A DNA stretch of 64,000 nucleotides from assembly GCF_041438865.1 (NCBI RefSeq), contig NZ_CP109450.1, forward strand, positions 5,148,501 through 5,212,500, given 5' to 3'. This document shows, in pieces, positions 1-7,988 of this stretch. The notes under the pieces were generated by a model. The model saw only the letters and a program-made list of their open reading frames with translations, was not told the DNA's origin and ran no database searches. The first letter of the stretch is position 1. Every line of letters begins with the position of its first letter. The position numbers and the translations under genes were made by a program. This DNA is from Streptomyces sp. NBC_01471. GTDB taxonomy: Bacteria > Actinomycetota > Actinomycetes > Streptomycetales > Streptomycetaceae.

Positions 1-587
1 TGCCGGAGGTGTCGATCCTGTACGTCACGCACGACCAGGTCGAGGCGCTCACCCTGGCGGACCGTATCGCCGTGATGGACCGCGCCCGCCTCCAGGACTG
101 CGGCACCCCGCAGGAGCTGTACCGGCGCCCCCGCACCGAGTTCACCGCCTCCTTCGTCGGCAACGCCAACCTCCTGCCGGTCACGGTACGGAGCGCGGCA
201 GCGGACTCCGGCGGCGCCGTGGTGTCCTTCGCCGGCACGGAACTGACCGTGACCGGTACGGACGGCGCCGCCGACGGCGCCACGGCCACCCTGTGCGTAC
301 GCCCCCACCTGGTCGGGCTCGGCGAGGGCCCGAACATCCTGCGCGGCCGGATCGCCGAGGTCCAGTGGCGTGGCTCCACCCACCGGCTGCTGGTCGATGT
401 GGACGGTCACCGGGTCAAGGCCGATGTGCGCGAACTGCGCGAGACCCCGGCGCTGGGTGACCCGGCGACGCTGCACTTCGCCGCCGAGGACGCCGTACTG
501 CTCACCGCGGGCGTGACGGCTGCCGCGGCACCGGGCGCCGGGGCGGAAGCACCGGCGGGCGCCCTGGCCGGAGCGTCCGATGGCTAG
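1..587 (+). CDS. ABC transporter ATP-binding protein, C-terminal part (2-aminoethylphosphonate-type importer)
   Basis: Partial gene; the start lies before the window and the reading frame is entered at base 3. What remains is the end of the ABC ATPase domain (LYVTHDQVEALTLADRI, the H-loop histidine region) followed by a TOBE-type beta domain of about 120 residues that ends in an Ala/Gly-rich tail. The Walker A and signature motifs are outside the window. The stop codon overlaps the start of the next permease by 8 bases, so it is translationally coupled to an importer operon. The fold resembles the CysA/PotA/PhnT group of ATPases. The substrate class (aminoethylphosphonate) is inferred from the downstream binding protein, not from this fragment. 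Confidence 0.85.
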   Translation, partial: PEVSILYVTHDQVEALTLADRIAVMDRARLQDCGTPQELYRRPRTEFTASFVGNANLLPVTVRSAAADSGGAVVSFAGTELTVTGTDGAADGATATLCVRPHLVGLGEGPNILRGRIAEVQWRGSTHRLLVDVDGHRVKADVRELRETPALGDPATLHFAAEDAVLLTAGVTAAAAPGAGAEAPAGALAGASDG

Positions 588-1455
588 CGCCACCGCGGTC
601 GCGGCGACCGCCGATACCGCCCCGGCCGCGACCCGTTCGCTGCCGCGGTGGATCTGGGCACTGCCACCCGTCGCCGTACTGGCGCTGGTCTTCCTCTACC
701 CGCTGGCCCTCGTGGTCCAGCAGTCCTTCACCCCGGACACGGGCGGCACGTCGGTCGCCCCGTACACCCAGGTCTTCGCATCCGACGCCTTCCGGCAGGC
801 GCTGACGACGACCGTCTGGCTGGCTGTCGGCTCCACCGCCGGCTGTCTCGTCCTCGGGTTCGCGCTCGCCGTGGTGATCGCCTTCGTACCCTTCCCCGGC
901 GGGAGGGCGGTCGCCCGCTTCATCGACGTCTTCCTCTCCTTCCCGTCCTTCCTGATCACGCTCGCGCTGCTCTTCGTCTACGGCTCGGCGGGCATGGCCA
1001 ACGGGGCCTGGACGGATGTGACCGGCGCGCACCAGGGGCCGTTCCAGTTCCTCGGTACGCCGTGGGGCGTACTCCTCGCGGAGATCACCTACTTCACGCC
1101 GTTCGTGATGCGGCCGCTGCTCGCGGCCTTCTCCCAGCTCGACACCGCGCAGCTGGAGGTGGCCGCCTCGCTGGGGGCGGGGCCGGCCCGGATCGTACGG
1201 CGGATCATCCTGCCCGAGGCGCTGCCCGCGCTGGCCGCGGGCGGCAGCCTGGTGCTCGTGATGTGCCTCAACGAGTTCGGCATCGTGCTCTTCACCGGCG
1301 CCAAGGGCGTGACGACCCTGCCGATGCTCGTGTACGGCAAGGCGATCCTCGAATCCGACTACCCGGCCGCGTGCGTGGTCGCCGTCGTCAACGTGGCGAT
1401 CTCCGTCGGGCTCTACTCCCTCTACCGGATGGTGGCCCGCCGTGCTGGTGCATAG
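580..1455 (+). CDS. ABC transporter permease (2-aminoethylphosphonate-type)
   Basis: 291-residue inner-membrane permease of the binding-protein-dependent family. About six hydrophobic segments are visible, starting at residues 25-50 (WALPPVAVLALVFLYPLALV). The cytoplasmic EAA loop that contacts the ATPase is seen as EVAASLGAGPARIVRRIILP. The ATG overlaps the ATPase stop by 8 nt, and the end overlaps the next permease by 14 nt. Gene order (ATPase, permease, permease, binding protein) matches phosphonate and aminoethylphosphonate importers known from other bacteria. Assignment to that substrate is family inference; polyamine or iron uptake are alternatives. Confidence 0.85.
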   Translation: MASATAVAATADTAPAATRSLPRWIWALPPVAVLALVFLYPLALVVQQSFTPDTGGTSVAPYTQVFASDAFRQALTTTVWLAVGSTAGCLVLGFALAVVIAFVPFPGGRAVARFIDVFLSFPSFLITLALLFVYGSAGMANGAWTDVTGAHQGPFQFLGTPWGVLLAEITYFTPFVMRPLLAAFSQLDTAQLEVAASLGAGPARIVRRIILPEALPALAAGGSLVLVMCLNEFGIVLFTGAKGVTTLPMLVYGKAILESDYPAACVVAVVNVAISVGLYSLYRMVARRAGA

Positions 1456-2239
1456 CCGTACGGGCAAGTGGACCACCTGGGTCCTCTTCTTCGCCCTCTT
1501 CCTGCCCCTGTTCGCCCTGCCGCTCCTGGTGATCCTGCTGGCCTCGTTCGCCACCGACTGGTCGGGCGCCCTCCCGTCCGGTGCGACCGTCGGCCACTAC
1601 GCGGCGGCCACCAGCGGGGACTCCCTCCAGGCCCTGACCACCAGCCTGGTCACCGCCGGGTGCGCGAGCGTGCTCGCGCTGACGGTCGGCACCTGGTCGG
1701 CGCTCGCCGGCGCCGCACTGGGGAAGCGCGGGCGGCGCTTCATGGACGCGCTGTTCATGCTGCCGGTCGCGGTGCCGTCGGTGGTCGTGGGTCTCGCCGT
1801 GCTGGTGGCGTTCAGCAAGCCGCCGGTCCTGCTCAACGGCACCTCCACGATCGTGGTCCTGGCGCACACCGTTCTCGTCACGGCGTTCGCCCACCAGTCG
1901 GTCGCGGCCGCCATCCGGCGTCTCGACCCGGTGTACGAGCAGGCCGCGGCCTCACTGGGGGCCCGCCCCTCGTACGTCCTGTGGAAGGTCAGGCTGCCGC
2001 TGCTGCTGCCGTCCCTGACAGCGGCGGCCGGGCTCTGCTTCGCCCTGTCGATGGGGGAACTGAGCGCCACGATGATGCTCTACCCGCCCGACTGGACACC
2101 GCTCCCCGTCCAGATCTTCGCCGCCACCGACCGGGGCTCGCTCTTCACCGGCGCCGCGGTCGCGGTGGTCCTCATGGCGGCGACGCTGCTGGTCCTGTCC
2201 GGGGTCTCCCGTATCCGGACCAGGGCGTCCTACCGCTGA
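1442..2239 (+). CDS. ABC transporter permease, second subunit
   Basis: 265 residues from a GTG start, overlapping the previous permease by 14 nt; a second GTG six bases on is equally possible. Typical permease pattern with a first membrane helix at residues 13-35 (WVLFFALFLPLFALPLLVILL) and an EAA loop reading QAAASLGARPSYVLWKVRLP. It forms the heterodimeric channel with the preceding gene. The binding-protein gene follows after 53 nt, with its own ribosome binding site. Confidence 0.85.
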   Translation: MLVHSRTGKWTTWVLFFALFLPLFALPLLVILLASFATDWSGALPSGATVGHYAAATSGDSLQALTTSLVTAGCASVLALTVGTWSALAGAALGKRGRRFMDALFMLPVAVPSVVVGLAVLVAFSKPPVLLNGTSTIVVLAHTVLVTAFAHQSVAAAIRRLDPVYEQAAASLGARPSYVLWKVRLPLLLPSLTAAAGLCFALSMGELSATMMLYPPDWTPLPVQIFAATDRGSLFTGAAVAVVLMAATLLVLSGVSRIRTRASYR

Positions 2240-2292
2240 ACTCCCGCCTCCGACACCCTGCTTCACCTCATCCCCAGGAGATACGAAACGTC

Positions 2293-3354
2293 ATGCGCCA
2301 CTCCATCAAGCCGCTCGCCGCCGTCGCCGGGGCCCTGGTCCTCGCCGGCTCCCTCTCCGCCTGCGGCGGATCCTCCGCCGCCTCCGACGCCAAGGCCGTC
2401 ACCGTCTACAGCGCCGACGGCCTCAAGGGCGAGAACAACGACGGCTGGTACGACCGGGTCTTCAAGGACTTCGAGAAGCAGACCGGCATCAAGGTCAATT
2501 ACGTGGAGGGCGGTTCGGGCGAGGTCGTGCAGCGCGCGGTCCGCGAGAAGTCCAACACCCAGGCCGACGTCCTCGTCACTCTCCCGCCGTTCATCCAGCA
2601 GGCCGACGCCAGGGGGCTGCTCCAGAAGTACGCGCCCAAGGGCTCGGGCCAGGTCGCCCCGGCCGACAAGGGGGCCGACGGGACCTGGACCTCGGTGGTG
2701 AACAACTACTTCGGCTTCATCTACAACAAGAAGCAGCTCAAGACCGCGCCCACCACGTGGGACGAGCTGCTCGGCGCCCCGTACAAGAACAAGCTCCAGT
2801 ACTCCACACCGGGCGTCGCGGGCGACGGCACCGCCGTGCTCATCAAGGCGATGCACGACTTCGGTTCGAAGAAGGCGGCCATGACATACCTGGGGAAGCT
2901 CCAGGCGAACAACGTCGGCCCGTCCGCCTCGACCGGGAAACTCGCCCCCAAGGTCGACAAGGGCGAGATCCTGGCCGCGAACGGCGATGTCCAGATGAGC
3001 TACGCACAGTCGAAGACCATGCCGAACCTCGGCATCTGGTTCCCGGCGGCGCCGGGCGGCGGCAGGCCGACCACTTTCGCGCTGCCGTACGCGGCCGGTC
3101 TTGTCAGCAAGGCGCCGCACTCCGCGAACGGCAGGAAGCTCCTGGACTTCATGCTCGCCGAGCAGGCCCAGAAGCAGGTCAGCGAGATCGGCGGCGGCTT
3201 CTCGTCCCGCCGGGACGTCAAGGCCACCGACGCCAACGCGACCGCGCTGCGCGGGCTGATGAAGGGCGTCGAGGTCTTCGCGCCCGACTGGGACGACATC
3301 GCGAAGAACCTCACGTCGTACGTCGAGGACTGGAAGTCGGCCACCCACAGCTGA
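2293..3354 (+). CDS. 2-aminoethylphosphonate-type ABC transporter substrate-binding lipoprotein
   Basis: 353 residues. The N-terminus has a positively charged stretch, a hydrophobic core and the lipobox LSAC (Cys about 24), so it is an exported lipoprotein tethered to the membrane. The mature part is an extracellular solute-binding protein of the PhnS/iron-binding type (VTVYSADGLKGENNDGWYD near the mature N-terminus; DVLVTLPPFIQQAD). ATG chosen because AGGAG lies about 12 nt upstream at 2276-2280 and the signal peptide starts there. The adjacent exported phosphodiesterase fits scavenging of organophosphorus compounds. The substrate is predicted from family resemblance only. Confidence 0.85.
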   Translation: MRHSIKPLAAVAGALVLAGSLSACGGSSAASDAKAVTVYSADGLKGENNDGWYDRVFKDFEKQTGIKVNYVEGGSGEVVQRAVREKSNTQADVLVTLPPFIQQADARGLLQKYAPKGSGQVAPADKGADGTWTSVVNNYFGFIYNKKQLKTAPTTWDELLGAPYKNKLQYSTPGVAGDGTAVLIKAMHDFGSKKAAMTYLGKLQANNVGPSASTGKLAPKVDKGEILAANGDVQMSYAQSKTMPNLGIWFPAAPGGGRPTTFALPYAAGLVSKAPHSANGRKLLDFMLAEQAQKQVSEIGGGFSSRRDVKATDANATALRGLMKGVEVFAPDWDDIAKNLTSYVEDWKSATHS

Positions 3355-3467
3355 GCACGCCGACCGCTGAAGGACCGCCGGAGAACCGGGTGTTGGTGAG
3401 AACGTCACCGCACGCCTCTGGTCGCCGACGATCTATTGCGAAAAGATAACGGGTCTAGTCCCGACGT

Positions 3468-3496
3468 CAACGCCCCTGTCACGAGCAGGGGCGTTG
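3468..3496 (+). terminator. Stem-loop between binding-protein and phosphodiesterase genes
   Basis: Perfect 11-bp inverted repeat (arms CAACGCCCCTG and CAGGGGCGTTG, 7-nt loop) in the 180-nt gap. It probably ends or attenuates the transporter transcript ahead of the phosphodiesterase gene; there is no T tract, which is usual in Streptomyces. Confidence 0.6.
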
Positions 3497-3534
3497 AACC
3501 GAACGCACCACCCCACCCCTCACCGGAGGATCAC

Positions 3535-5028
3535 GTGTCTTCGCAGCTGTCGCGCCGCTCCCTCCTCATCGGCGCCGCCTCCCTCGCCGTCGCGGCGGGC
3601 CCCCTCGCCCAGGTCGCCCGCGCCGCCGCCAGAAAGCCCAAGGTCCTGGTCATCGGCCTGGACGGCACTCTGCTCAGCAAGATCGAAGTGGCGGACGCCC
3701 CGCACCTCAAGGCGCTGCGGGCCGCAGGTCTGACCGCGGCCAGCCCGCTGTACGCCGCCCCCTTCGCCCCCACGCTCTCCGGCCCCGGCTGGTCGACGAT
3801 CATCACCGGGGTCTGGCCCGACAAGCACAAGGTGATGGACAACACCTTCGCCGGGCAGAACTTCGCCCAGTACCCGGACTTCCTGACCCGCGTCGAGAAG
3901 GCGAAGCCCGCGCTCGGCACGTACGCCATCGCGTCCTGGAACCCGATCACCACGACGGTCTTCTCCTCGAAGGTGGACACCCGCGTCAACACCCCGAGCG
4001 CCGAGTACGACACCGGGACCACCTCGCGGCTCGTCGCCCAACTCGCCACCGGCAACTCCGACGCGCACTTCGTCCAGCTCGACGGGGTGGACGAGGCGGG
4101 CCACGAACACGGCGCCGCGAGCCAGCAGTACCTCGACGCGATCCACGCCGTGGACACCTCGGTCGGGCAGTTCGTCGCGGCGGTCGAGTCCCGCTCGGCG
4201 TACGCGTCGGAGAACTGGCTGATCATGGTCACCGCCGACCACGGCCACACCGACCCCGGCGGTCACGGCGGCTCCAGCTGGCAGGAGCGCCAGACCTTCC
4301 TGATAGCGCGGGGCACCGGGATCGGCGCCGGTTCGACGCGGTACGACATCCGGATGCCGGACGTCGCCGCCTCCGCCCTCGCCCACCTCGGTATCGCCAT
4401 CGACCCCGCCTGGGGCCTCGACGGCAGGCCGCTCCAGCAGCCCGGCGACGACGCGTTCGACGCGCTGCGCCCCCGGCTGACCGGACCGGTCGACGAGAGC
4501 GGCATCGGGGCCGGCGTCATCGGCTTCACCCACACCCCGCCGCCCGGCTGGTCGGTCGACAACTCGACGATGGGCACCGGCGGGGTCACCGAGTGGCGCG
4601 GCTGGTCCTTCACCACCGACGAGTTCTGGACGAAGGCCGAGCCGGACCAGCAGCGCGAGTCCAATGTCCGGGCGCGCGGCGTCTTCGCGGTCGCCGACGG
4701 GGACGAGTGGTCGGACAAGTCCGTCACGGGGTCGTTCGACTCGACCCTGGTCAGCCCGGCCTACCCGGTGCGGGGCGGCCGCCCGGCGACCCTCACGTAC
4801 ACGACGTACTACCGCCAGGAGGCCCCGCAGCGCGGCGAGGTGCTGGTCAGCTACGACGGCGCGGCCCCGGTGAGCGTGCGCACGTACACCGCGGACACCT
4901 CGTCCCGCGTCGAGAACCTCACGCTCCAGGTCCCGGCCGGGGCCACCAGCGCCCAGGTGCGGTTCCGCTACACCGGGGGCAACAACTGGTACTGGACGGT
5001 CGACGGGGTCGGCATCACCGCGGGGTGA
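3535..5028 (+). CDS. Tat-exported alkaline phosphatase/type I phosphodiesterase family protein
   Basis: 497 residues from GTG 3535, preceded by GGAGG at 3525-3529. The N-terminus has a twin-arginine motif (RRSLLIGAASLAVAAG) and a probable cleavage site near ARA, so it is exported folded. The catalytic domain (about 35-300) is of the nucleotide pyrophosphatase/phosphonoacetate hydrolase superfamily: metal site VIGLDGT, nucleophile region APTLSGPGWSTIITGVWP, and metal ligands in LDGVDEAGHEHG and TADHGHTDPGGHGG. Residues about 340-497 form an extra all-beta region ending in NNWYWTVDGVGITAG, resembling a carbohydrate-binding or MAM-like sandwich, which the core family lacks. Likely releases phosphate or alcohol from organic phosphoesters outside the cell. 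Exact substrate unknown. Confidence 0.8.
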   Translation: MSSQLSRRSLLIGAASLAVAAGPLAQVARAAARKPKVLVIGLDGTLLSKIEVADAPHLKALRAAGLTAASPLYAAPFAPTLSGPGWSTIITGVWPDKHKVMDNTFAGQNFAQYPDFLTRVEKAKPALGTYAIASWNPITTTVFSSKVDTRVNTPSAEYDTGTTSRLVAQLATGNSDAHFVQLDGVDEAGHEHGAASQQYLDAIHAVDTSVGQFVAAVESRSAYASENWLIMVTADHGHTDPGGHGGSSWQERQTFLIARGTGIGAGSTRYDIRMPDVAASALAHLGIAIDPAWGLDGRPLQQPGDDAFDALRPRLTGPVDESGIGAGVIGFTHTPPPGWSVDNSTMGTGGVTEWRGWSFTTDEFWTKAEPDQQRESNVRARGVFAVADGDEWSDKSVTGSFDSTLVSPAYPVRGGRPATLTYTTYYRQEAPQRGEVLVSYDGAAPVSVRTYTADTSSRVENLTLQVPAGATSAQVRFRYTGGNNWYWTVDGVGITAG

Positions 5029-5034
5029 AGAGGC

Positions 5035-5087
5035 GGCCCGGGGGCGTCCGGCCGCACCGAACTGTGCCGCCGGGACGCCCCCGGGCC
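5035..5087. terminator. Bidirectional terminator
   Basis: Perfect 15-bp inverted repeat (GGCCCGGGGGCGTCC at 5035-5049, complement at 5073-5087) with a 23-nt loop, placed exactly between two convergent stop codons. Confidence 0.8.
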
Positions 5088-5095
5088 GGGACCGG

Positions 5096-5875
5096 TCAGA
5101 CGAGGTCGACCAGATCCGCGATGGAGTCCACGACCGTGGTCGGCCGGTACGGGTAGCGGCCGATGTCGTCCTTGCCGGTCAGCCCGGTGAGCACCAGGAA
5201 GGTTTCCATCCCGGCCTCAAGACCTGCCAGTACGTCGGTGTCCATCCGGTCGCCGATCATGGCCGAGCTCTCCGAGTGGGCGCCGATCGCGTTGAGCCCG
5301 GTGCGCATCATCAGGGGGTTGGGCTTGCCGACGAAGTACGGGTCCTTGCCGGTCGCCTTGGTGATCAGGGCGGCGACCGAACCCGTCGCGGGCAGGGCGC
5401 CCTCCGGCGAGGGGCCGGTGTTGTCGGGGTTGGTGGCGATGAAGCGGGCACCGTTGTTGATCAGCCGGATCGCCCGCGTCAGCGCCTCGAACGAGTAGGT
5501 CCGGGTCTCCCCGAGGATCACGAAGTCGGGGTCGGCGTCCGTCAGGATGTATCCGGCGTCGTGCAGGGCGGTCGTCAGCCCGGCCTCGCCGATGACGTAC
5601 GCGGTGCCGCCCGGGTGCTGGTTGTCGAGGAACTTCGCGGTGGCGAGGGCGGAGGTCCAGATGTTCTCCACCGGGACTTCCAGGCCGATCCGCTGCAGCC
5701 GCGCGTGCAGGTCCCGCGGGGTGTAGATCGAGTTGTTGGTGAGCACGAGGAACGGCTTCCCGGTGTCCCGCAGTTTCTTGATGAAGGCATCGGCTCCGGG
5801 CACGGGGACGCCCTCGTGCATCAGTACGCCATCCATGTCCGTGAGCCACGATTCGATGGGCTTGCGCTCTGTCAT
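5096..5875 (-). CDS. HAD-IIA family hydrolase (NagD-like phosphatase)
   Basis: 259 residues. Haloacid dehalogenase motifs: I as TDMDGVLMHEG (nucleophile Asp plus second Asp), II as VLTNNS, III/IV as GKPNPLMMR and MIGDRMDTDVLAG. The C2 cap typical of NagD/pNPPase lies between motifs II and III. A cytoplasmic phosphatase for small phosphate esters or nucleotides; true substrate not predictable. ATG 5873-5875 is chosen over an upstream in-frame ATG because AGGAG precedes it at a good distance. Convergent with the exported phosphodiesterase, so the neighbourhood is phosphate-ester related. Confidence 0.85.
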   Translation of the reverse strand: MTERKPIESWLTDMDGVLMHEGVPVPGADAFIKKLRDTGKPFLVLTNNSIYTPRDLHARLQRIGLEVPVENIWTSALATAKFLDNQHPGGTAYVIGEAGLTTALHDAGYILTDADPDFVILGETRTYSFEALTRAIRLINNGARFIATNPDNTGPSPEGALPATGSVAALITKATGKDPYFVGKPNPLMMRTGLNAIGAHSESSAMIGDRMDTDVLAGLEAGMETFLVLTGLTGKDDIGRYPYRPTTVVDSIADLVDLV

Positions 5876-6159
5876 GCGGGCTGGCTCCTGGCGGCTCGGC
5901 GGGATGATCACCGGAGATCCGAACAGTACGGGCGCTCCGAGGCGGCCATCCTATTCACGCCGGTCCGGTGGCCGGAATGGGCCGTCCACCGAGGCCCCCG
6001 GGCGCACGGGCGGTACGCGCACGGGCCGACTGTGCGGGGGTGCCCGTCGGGACCGTTCCGGCGGCGTCGACCGGGCCGCACCCCGATCGGACGTATGTGC
6101 GGCTTTCCGGGATGCGGGACAGCCCGCCAGGCAGCAACCTTCGTAACAGGAGGTTCACC

Positions 6160-6702
6160 ATGCGTCTCATACCCATCACTCTCTGTGCCGCAACGGCGGC
6201 CGCGGCTGCCCTGTTCCCCGCAGCCGCGATCGCGGCCCCGGCCGAAGGGTCCTCGGGGACGGTCACGGTCAGCCCGTCCGTCATCGCTCCCGGCGAGGAG
6301 GTGGACCTGAGAGTGAGCTGCAAGAGCGGCAAGCCCTACGGCAGGTCCGACGCCTTCGACTCGCAGGCCCAGTTCTCACCCGCCGCCGACGCGGGCTCCA
6401 TGTACGCCGCCGCGCGGATCCGCGCCGACGCCCAGTCCAAGGACTACTCGGTCCAGGTCAGGTGCGGGCGCACGGTCGTCACCGGCACGATCACCGTCGT
6501 ACGGGAAGGCGGCGGCCACGATCACCCCAGGCCGCTGATCACCCCGACCGCTCCCGTTCACGCGGGTGGGGGAGCCACGGCCACGGTCGCGGCCGACGAG
6601 TCCGCTCCGGGCACCCGGCACACCGTCGCCGGCCTGGTGCTCGCCGGAATCGCCGCCGTGGCGGTCGCCGGGCGCAGCATCCGCCGCCGGCGCAGCAGCT
6701 GA
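6160..6702 (+). CDS. Secreted, C-terminally anchored protein, probable sortase partner
   Basis: 180 residues, preceded by AGGAGG at 6149-6154. Signal peptide at residues 1-26 (ending AAIAAP). A soluble domain of about 110 residues with two cysteines (VSCKSGKP and QVRCGR) looks like a single small beta domain. A Ala/Gly/Pro linker, one transmembrane helix (AGLVLAGIAAVAVAG) and an RSIRRRR tail finish the protein, the layout of a cell-wall sorting signal without a canonical LPXTG; APGTR precedes the helix. The stop is one base before the sortase start. Function unknown; conserved pairing with class F sortases is the main clue. Confidence 0.7.
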   Translation: MRLIPITLCAATAAAAALFPAAAIAAPAEGSSGTVTVSPSVIAPGEEVDLRVSCKSGKPYGRSDAFDSQAQFSPAADAGSMYAAARIRADAQSKDYSVQVRCGRTVVTGTITVVREGGGHDHPRPLITPTAPVHAGGGATATVAADESAPGTRHTVAGLVLAGIAAVAVAGRSIRRRRSS

Positions 6703-6703
6703 C

Positions 6704-7372
6704 GTGTCGTCCGAGGGCTCGTCATCGGGGAGCGGACGACTGCTGACCGGGGTCGCCTGGGCCGTACTGCTGCTCGGGCTGTGGCTCTGGGGCCGCCAGA
6801 TCACCGAGGGCCCCGAGGGGAGCTCGGGGCCGAAGACCGGTGATGTGGCCGCGGTGGGCCGCCCGCTGGGCGTCACGCTGCCACCGGCCCATGACCCGCT
6901 CGCCGGGGTGCGGCCGCGGCGGGTGCAGATCCCCTCGGTGGGGATCAACGCCCCGATCGTGCCCCGCGGGCTCGACGCCCACGGCGCGGTCGACCCGCCG
7001 CCGTTCGAGGCTCCGGACGAGGTCGGCTGGTTCGGCGGCGGCGTCCGTCCCGGCGCCGTCGGGGCCGCGCTGCTCGTCGGCCACGTCGACACGAACACCA
7101 GGAAAGCGGTCTTCTACGGCCTGAGTGCGGTCCGTCCCGGCGAGAAGGTGCGGGTAACGGGCTCCGACGGCTCGGTCAGCGAGTACACCATCGACGATGT
7201 CCAGGTCTTCCAGCGCAGCCACTTCAACGCGAAGAAGGTCTACGGGGAGCGGGTGCACGGCCGCGCGGAGCTGAGGCTGATCACCTGCGGTGGCTCGTTC
7301 GACCGTACGACGCGGGCGTACAGCGCGAATGTGGTGGTCTCGGCGTACCTCACGGGTGTGCCGAAGGCGTGA
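6704..7372 (+). CDS. Class F sortase
   Basis: 222 residues from GTG 6704, one nucleotide after the upstream stop. N-terminal membrane anchor (about 13-30, LLTGVAWAVLLLGLWLWG) then the sortase beta barrel. Catalytic triad visible as His127 (LLVGHVDT), Cys195 (RLITCGGSF) and Arg204 (TTRAYSANV). Short N-terminus and the ITC cysteine motif match actinobacterial class F rather than class A or E. Expected to act outside the membrane as a transpeptidase or processing protease, most likely on the co-encoded anchored protein. Confidence 0.9.
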   Translation: MSSEGSSSGSGRLLTGVAWAVLLLGLWLWGRQITEGPEGSSGPKTGDVAAVGRPLGVTLPPAHDPLAGVRPRRVQIPSVGINAPIVPRGLDAHGAVDPPPFEAPDEVGWFGGGVRPGAVGAALLVGHVDTNTRKAVFYGLSAVRPGEKVRVTGSDGSVSEYTIDDVQVFQRSHFNAKKVYGERVHGRAELRLITCGGSFDRTTRAYSANVVVSAYLTGVPKA

Positions 7373-7515
7373 GCGGATGAGGTGAGGGGATGGGGTGAGG
7401 GGATGGGCCGTGCGGTCTGGAGCCGTCCGGTCGGCCCGGGCTCCGTGACCTGTTTGACCTACTCATCCGAATTGTTTCGCCTGATCCACCTGAGGTCCCC
7501 CGTGGGGGACCGGTC

Positions 7516-7543
7516 AGAGGGGCGCCCTGCCGGGCGCCCCTCT
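7516..7543 (+). terminator. Terminator downstream of sortase
   Basis: Perfect 12-bp arms (AGAGGGGCGCCC and its complement) with a TGCC loop. Confidence 0.75.
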
Positions 7544-7639
7544 CGCGTACTCGGTGCGGCGGCCGGCCGGGGGAGGGCGGCAGGGGTGCGTGAGGGAACG
7601 GCTCCGGCCTCAACTCCCTTTTCCTTCACACGAGATGAA

Positions 7640-7691
7640 GGGGGCCCGGGGCGAGGGGGGGGAGGGGGCAGGGGGTGGCGGGGGAGGGGGG
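7640..7691 (+). repeat. G-tract, possible G-quadruplex
   Basis: Seven or more runs of four to eight G separated by 1-6 nt on the plus strand, in intergenic DNA. The minus strand, from which the adjacent tRNA is read, is C-rich here. Confidence 0.5.
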
Positions 7692-7696
7692 AAACG

Positions 7697-7732
7697 ACCG
7701 AAGCCCCGCACCGTGAGGTGCGGGGCTTCGGT
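7697..7732 (-). terminator. tRNA-Lys (copy 1) terminator
   Basis: Perfect 16-bp stem (arms start ACCGAAGCCCCGCACC) with a GTGA loop, 6 nt beyond the 3' end of the tRNA on the minus strand. Confidence 0.8.
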
Positions 7733-7738
7733 ATCGCG

Positions 7739-7812
7739 TGCGCCGCCAGGGACTCGAACCCCGGACCCGCTGATTAAGAGTCAGCTGCTCTAACCAACTG
7801 AGCTAGCGGCGC
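7739..7812 (-). tRNA. tRNA-Lys(CTT), copy 1
   Basis: On the minus strand the acceptor stem GCGCCGC pairs with GCGGCGC, followed by discriminator A. D arm GCTCAGTTGGTTAGAGC, anticodon loop with CTT (GACTCTTAATC) and T arm with GGTTCGAGTC are all intact. CCA is not encoded. Sequence identical to two further copies at 19114 and 32792. Read towards the sortase operon, with its own terminator. Confidence 0.95.
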
Positions 7813-7988
7813 CTGCTGACCTGGAGAACTTTACCGGACGGGGGGAGGTGTTCCGAACCTCACGGTGGGTCATATGTTCGTTTTCTCCCCATTCAATACG
7901 TCAAAATGCGATGTGTCCCCATAGTTGAGAAGCTGACGGTCATGCAGATGCGCCTTTCCAGAACTTCAGCAACACGGAGGGGACAGGT

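Larger units (their letters stand above)
7373..7738. other. Gene-free stretch with two hairpins and a G-rich tract
   Basis: No convincing gene. The first 140 nt downstream of the sortase lead to a terminator at 7516-7543; then come a purine (G) tract at 7640-7691 and the tRNA-Lys terminator at 7697-7732. Codon-like third-position bias is absent in the longer open frames here. Confidence 0.6.

Noticed and set aside
502..1554. Long antisense open frames (here and opposite nearly every gene, e.g. 2263-3408, 20302-21810, 49504-51570, 58272-60032)
   Set aside because: They mirror the high-GC codon bias of the real genes on the other strand, give Arg/Gly/Pro-rich low-complexity products and lack starts with ribosome binding sites.
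3395..3409. GGTGA-GAACG-TCACC palindrome, considered as a PhoP or other operator for the phosphodiesterase
   Set aside because: Does not show the direct GTTCACC repeats of a Streptomyces Pho box; five-base arms are expected by chance.
3451..3462. GGGTCTAGTCCC as a dre site
   Set aside because: Core symmetry is broken at the position that matters (TCC instead of ACC) and the downstream gene has no amino-sugar link.
6127..6142. 16-nt match between 6127-6142 and the cebE promoter (48167-48182), CCAGGCAGCAACCTTC
   Set aside because: A match of this length is not unlikely between two positions in 64 kb of GC-rich DNA, and the first copy lacks a matching -35.
7382..7777. Open frames of 79-131 codons in the G-rich region before tRNA-Lys
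   Set aside because: Run through two terminators and into the tRNA; no codon bias or ribosome binding site.
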